From Isoetes taiwanensis (taxonomy: Eukaryota > Streptophyta > Lycopodiopsida > Isoetales > Isoetaceae), in assembly GCA_021234155.1 (NCBI GenBank), contig JAJEKV010000529.1, forward strand, positions 94,191-158,190: DNA of 64,000 nucleotides. Direction: 5' to 3'. The notes below the pieces were generated by a model that made no database searches, was not told the origin of the DNA, and worked only from the letters and a program-made list of their open reading frames with translations. Each line of letters starts with the position of its first letter. Positions within the stretch are counted from its first letter, which is position 1. A program made the translations under genes and the position numbers. Below, piece by piece: positions 59,501 through 64,000 of the stretch.

Positions 59501-62500
59501 CCCCAAGTCAAGCGAGGCCAGGACCTTGCGGGGGGATCCCTCACAAGAGGGGAGAGTCCGGGGACCCCAAGAGGCGGGGATCAAAAAGTTCGAGGCAGCC
59601 CTTCCTGGCGCTCCCGGGGGCTAAATGACCACCCTCCGGGCGGTTCCCCTATCCGGCCGTTGGATCCTCCGTTCGGGGGCCCCTCTTGGGGGAAGGCCCA
59701 AAAGATTCAGATCGGTCAGGAGAACTTGTCAAAAGCGGGGCGGTTGAGGTCGGCCTTGTAGAAACCGCGGTGTCTTGTCGTTCGAGACCCTTCGGGGAGG
59801 CTCGGAATGGCAAATCGACCCTGCCAAATCGTCAGGAATGGCGAAATTACCCTAGGGAGCAAGTTACAAGGTGGGTTTTGCAAAGAAAAAAACACTCCGC
59901 CCTCCACGGCGGTATCCGCATCCACATCCCTAGGCCAATTGACTCTGAGTGTGATGGAAGTGAGCTACTTTGGCTTCTTGGAGGTCGGGTGGTCTTCGGC
60001 CCGCGGAACTTGGTCCCCGAGGGGGCAATGTCGGCGTTCGAGTCCATTGGCGAGAGTCAAATCAGCGATTCAGGAGAGGGGAGGTGGCCCGTCCGTCCCG
60101 GGGCCTTGGGGAGAGAAGTAGGAGACAGCGACTTAGGGGGATTTTAGGGTCCGTGCTCTGGCGTCAACACCCCACTCCCCCGTCAAGTCCGCGTATGCAA
60201 GGTCCCGCCCGAATCGACAAGGAGAGGGGCCTCCAAAAGCGTAAACCACGTGGGTTGCGGGTTCTAGAAGGGTTTGCGTTTTTGGGGGCGAGACTTGTCT
60301 ATTGCACTTGGGACCTGGCGGGAGGCTGCAGTAGAGAATACGGAGCAAGGGGCCCGGCCGGGCGGAGTTTGGGCCTGTCCTCCTCCCGATGTGGCAAGTA
60401 GAAGTCGAGGGCTTTTGCGGTGGCAAGACATTCATAAATTGCATAATTAATGCATTATGCGAAAATAAATTCTGATTTTTTGCCGGCTGGAATCCTAATC
60501 CATTTCCGCACACTGACCCAATTTTTGAAATTTTCGGAGGAGAAGGTCTAGGTCAAAGGGTTAGCATTAGAGCGGTCGGGGCAGCCGGGTTGCGGGAACA
60601 GCCAGAGCTGGCACCCTTCCCCAAGTCAAGCGAGGCCGGGGACCTTGCGGGGATCCCTCACAAGAGGGAGAGTCAGGACCCCAGAGGCGGGATCAAAAAG
60701 TTCGAAGGCAGCCCTTCTGGCGGCTCCCAGGGGGGCTGCAGCTAATGACCACCCTCCCGGGCCGGTTCCCCTATCCGGCCGTTGGATCCTCCGTTGGGGG
60801 CCCCTCTTCGGGGAAGGCCCAAAAGATTCCAGATCGGTGGGAGAACTTGTCAAACAGCGGGGCGTCGAGGAATTGACCTTGTAGAAACCTTGGTGTCTTG
60901 TCGTTGAACGAGGGAGGCTCAGGAATGGCAAATCGACCACCAAATCGTCAGGAATGGGGAAATTACCCTAGGGAGCAAGTTACAAGGTCGGTTTTGCAAA
61001 GAAAAACACTCCGCCCTCCGCGGCCGGTATCAGCATCCACATCCTAGGCCAATTGACTACGAGTTTGATGGAAGTGAGCTACTTTGAAGGGCTTCTTGGA
61101 GGTGGGGTGGTCTTCCCGGACGGAACTTGGTCCCCAGGGCAGCGTCGGCGTTCACGAGTCCATTGGGCGAGTCAAATCGCGATTCAGGGAGGGAGGTAAA
61201 GCCCGTCCCGTCCCAGGGCCTTGGGGGAGAGAGAAGTTCGGGGCAAGCGGCTTAGGGGGATTTTAGGGTCCGTGCTGCGGCGTCAACACCCCACTCCCAC
61301 GTCAAGTCCGCGGCGCAAAGGTCCCTTAGAATCGACAAGGAGAGGGCCTCAAAAGCGTAAACCACGTGGGTTGCAGGGTTCTAGAAGGGTTTGCGTTTTG
61401 GGGGCGAGACTTGATACATTGCACTTGGGACTGGCGAGAGGCTGCAGCCGAGAATCTACGAACAAGGGGCCCGGCGGGCGGAGTTTGGGCCTGTCCTCCT
61501 CCCGATGTGGCAAGTAGAAGTCGGCTTTTGCGATGGCAAGACATTCATAAATTACATAATTAATGCATTATGCGAAAATAAATTCTGATTTTTTGCCGGC
61601 TGGAATCCTAATCCATTTCCGGCCACACCCAATTTTTTCTAAATTTTGAGGAGAAGGTCTAGGTCAAAGGGTTAGCATTAGAGCGGTCGGGGCAGCCCGT
61701 TCTGGGGAACAGCAGAGCTGGCACCCTTCCCCAAGTCAAGCGAGGCCGAGGGACCTTGCGGGGATCCCTCACAAGAGGGGAGAGTCAGGACCCAAGAGGC
61801 GGGATCAAAAAGTTCCCGAGGCAGCCCTTCTGGCGGCTCCCAGGGGCTGAAGCTAATGACCACCCTCCGGGCCGGTTCCCCTATCCGGCCCCGTTGGATC
61901 CTCCGTTCGGGGGCCCCTCTTGGGAAGGCCCAAAAGATTCAGTCGGTCCGGAGAACTTGTCAAACCCATGGAGGGCATATGAAGCCTTCCGACCTTGTAG
62001 AAACCCATTGTTTTGTCGTTGGACAAAGTACCCGGGGAGGCTAGGAATGGCAAATCGACCTTGAGGGATTGTATGTGCCCATAAATGTGCGGAATGGCGA
62101 AATTACCCTAGGGAGCAAGTTACAAGGTCCGTTTTGCAAAAGTCAAAAAACACTCCGCCCTCCAAGGAACCCCGGTATCCAGCATCCACATCCTAGGCCA
62201 ATTGACTACGAGTGTGATGGAAGTGAGCTACTTTGAAGGGTTTTCTTGGAGAGTGGGGTGGTCTTCTGCCCACGGAACTTGGTCCCGGGGGCAATGTCGG
62301 CGTTCTGAGTCCATTGGGGGAGTCAAATCGCGATTCAGGAGGGAGTCGCCCGTCAGTCCCAGGGGCAGGGGAGAGAAGTCCGAGGCAAGCGGCTTAGGGG
62401 GATTTTAGGGTGGGTGCTCTGGCGTCAACACCCCACTCCCGTCAAGTCTTGGCGCAAGGTCCCCGAGAATCGACAAGGAGGGCCTCAAAAGCGTAAACCA

Positions 62501-64000
62501 CGTGGGTTGCCGGGTTCTAGAAGGGTTTGCGTTTTGGGGGCGAGACTGATCTGTTGCACTTGGGACTGGCCAGAAGCTGCAACCCGAGAATCTGGAGCAA
62601 GGGAACTGGCGGGCGGAGTTTGGGCCTGTCCTCCTCCCGATGTGGCAAGTAGAAGTGGGAGGCTTTTGCGGTGGCAAGACATTCATAAATTCGCAATTAA
62701 TGCATTGTCACGAAAATAAATTCTGATTTTTTGCCGGCTGGAATCCTAATCCATTTCGGCCACTGACCCAATTTTTGAAATTTTGGGAGAAGGTCTAGGT
62801 CAAAGGGTTAGCATTAGAGCGGTCGGGGCAGCCCGTTTGCGGGGGCAGAGGTGGCACCCTTCCCAAGTCAAAGCGAGGCCCGGGGACCTTGCGGGGATCC
62901 CTCACAAGAGGGAGAGTCCAGGACCCCCAACTATGGGATCCAAAAAAGTTCGAGGCAGCCCTTCTGGCGGCTCCCGGGGGCTGCGCTAAACCACCCTCGG
63001 TGCCGGTTCCCCTATCCGGCCAGTTGGATCCTCCGTTCGGGGGCCCCTCGCCGGGAAGGCCCAAAAGATTCAGGTCGGTCAGGAGAACTTGTCAAACCTG
63101 GGCGTCCGAGGTATGGCCTTGTAGAAACGCATGTGTCTTGTCGTTCGAGACGCGGGAGGCTCGGAATGGCAAATCGACCTGCCAAATCGTCAGGAATGGC
63201 GAAATTACCCTAGGGAGCAAGTTACAAGGTCGGTTTTGCAAAAAAAAAACACTCCCGCCCTCCACGGCGGTATCCCGCATCCCACATCCTAGGCCAATTG
63301 ACTACGAGTGTGATGGAAGTGAGCTACTTTGGCTTCTTGGAGGTCGGGTGGTCTTCGGCCCGCGGAACTTGGTCCCGGGCAATGTCGGCGTTCCGAGTCC
63401 ATTGGCGAGTCAAATGCTTCAGGAGGAGGGGAGGGAGGTCGCCCGTCCGTCCCCGGGGCCTTGGGGAGGGAAGGAGGGGCAAGCGACTTAGGGGGATTTT
63501 AGGGTCCGTGCTGGCGTCAACACCCCACTCCCACGTCAAGTCGGCGCAAAGGTCCCGCCGAATCGACAAGGAGAGGGCCTCCAAAAGCGTAAACCACGTG
63601 GGTTGCCGAGGTTCTAGAAAGGGTTTGCGTTTTGGGGGCGAGACTTGGTCTGTTGCACTTGGGACGGCGAAGGGCACCCGGCCGAGAATCTGAGACAAGG
63701 AGGCCCGGCGAGGCGGGTTTGGGCTGTCCTCCTCCCGATGTGGCAAGTAGAAGTCGGTAGCTTTTGCGATGGCAAGACATTCATAAATTCGCATAATTAA
63801 TGCATTGTGCGAAAATAAATTACGATTTTTTGCCGAAATTTGGATTCTAATCATCTCCATCCACCACGACCCAATTTTTGAAATTTTTAGGAGAAAGGTC
63901 TAGGTCAAAGGGTTAGCATTAGAGCGGTCGGGGCAGCGGGTTGCGGGCAGCCAGAGGCGGCACCCTCCCAAGTCAAGCGAGGCCCGAGGGACCTTGCGGG
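56552..64000 (+). repeat. Tandem array of 1.1-kb units (array 2), continuing beyond the window
   Basis: A terminus-like CACAACAAAAATAAAAATAG at 56552 and a short AAGCGGCGTCGC / GCGTCGCATC zone (56571-56655) lead into an array that begins part-way through a unit at about 56680. The anchor GACATTCATAAAT recurs at 57109, 58211, 59317, 60427, 61540, 62678 and 63776, giving periods of 1102, 1106, 1110, 1113, 1138 and 1098 bp. The units are homologous to array 1 but inverted, for example GCAAGACATTCATAAAT...ATGCATTA here against TAATGCATAG...CGAATGTCTTGC there. Units hold the same pair CCCTAGGGAGCAAGTT and GAACTTGGTCCC. Frames are not conserved between copies, and the many open frames of 60-220 codons are by-products of GC-rich sequence. 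Confidence 0.9.

Larger units (their letters stand above)
45879..64000 (+). mobile_element. Second CACTA-type region, element E2 (right end outside window)
   Basis: The proposed left end is CACAACAAGAGAATGGAC at 45879, one base different from the usual CACTACAA. It is followed at once by a dense GCGTC-rich subterminal array (45895-46390). Plus-strand contents in order: heat-shock-element cluster, B3-domain remnant, second GCGTC array with a TATA box, SET-domain gene and tnp2 transposase. The gene order and direction match E1. No right terminus is seen before a 1.1-kb-unit array begins at 56552 and runs out of the window. The coding parts are more decayed than in E1. The left boundary is tentative; the CACTA nature of the transposase is firm. 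Confidence 0.55.

Noticed and set aside
56660-64000. Dozens of open frames of 60-220 codons in the second array
   Set aside because: They arise from GC-rich repeat sequence, change frame between units because of indels, and carry no domain; the same holds for frames at 22.3-26.7 kb.

Overview
The window is nuclear DNA from a land plant with a large, transposon-rich genome. The evidence is a seven-exon phytochelatin synthase gene with plant-type GT/AG introns, TATA boxes about 110 bp or more upstream of the start codons, CACTA (En/Spm) and Helitron transposons, three copies of the plant telomeric heptamer TTTAGGG, and a pentatricopeptide (PPR) fragment whose wording resembles the expanded PPR families of ferns and lycophytes. 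A seed-free vascular plant is my best guess. That is inference, not proof.

Layout. 1-9768 is host DNA with one convincing host gene, phytochelatin synthase (minus strand, 3148-6716), complete except for one frameshifting base. 9769-34696 appears to be one very large CACTA element (E1): CACTA-type ends, a 3-bp ATA target duplication, and matching subterminal arrays of TTTGTAACG / GTGACAAA words at both ends. E1 carries a SET-domain gene, then a degraded tnp2 transposase, then a second spliced gene near its right end. Between these lie a nested 4.6-kb element with CACTA-like ends (22314-26897, target duplication ACT) filled with 1.1-kb tandem units, and fragments of a thioredoxin gene, a Ty1/copia polyprotein and a PPR gene.

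34700-37200 is intergenic with a cluster of four tRNA-derived (SINE-like) repeats. 37229-42800 (minus strand) is a decayed autonomous Helitron (RepHel), with two small unrecognised ORFs and a TATA box upstream of it. 44967-45346 holds an unrecognised two-exon membrane-protein fragment.

From about 45879 to the window end is a second, more decayed CACTA-type region (E2). It has GCGTC-rich subterminal arrays, perfect heat-shock-element motifs, a B3-domain remnant, a TATA box and first exon, then a SET-domain gene and a tnp2 transposase in the same order and orientation as E1. It is followed by an array (56552 to beyond 64000) of the same 1.1-kb unit family found in E1, in the opposite orientation.

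The most notable observation is that two strongly diverged CACTA elements share the same gene layout: a CxCx2Cx13H zinc module, a SET (histone-methyltransferase-type) domain ending in a stop codon exactly 12 residues after the SET tyrosine, and then a separate tnp2/DUF4218/DUF4216 transposase. This points to a CACTA lineage that carries its own putative chromatin-modifying protein.
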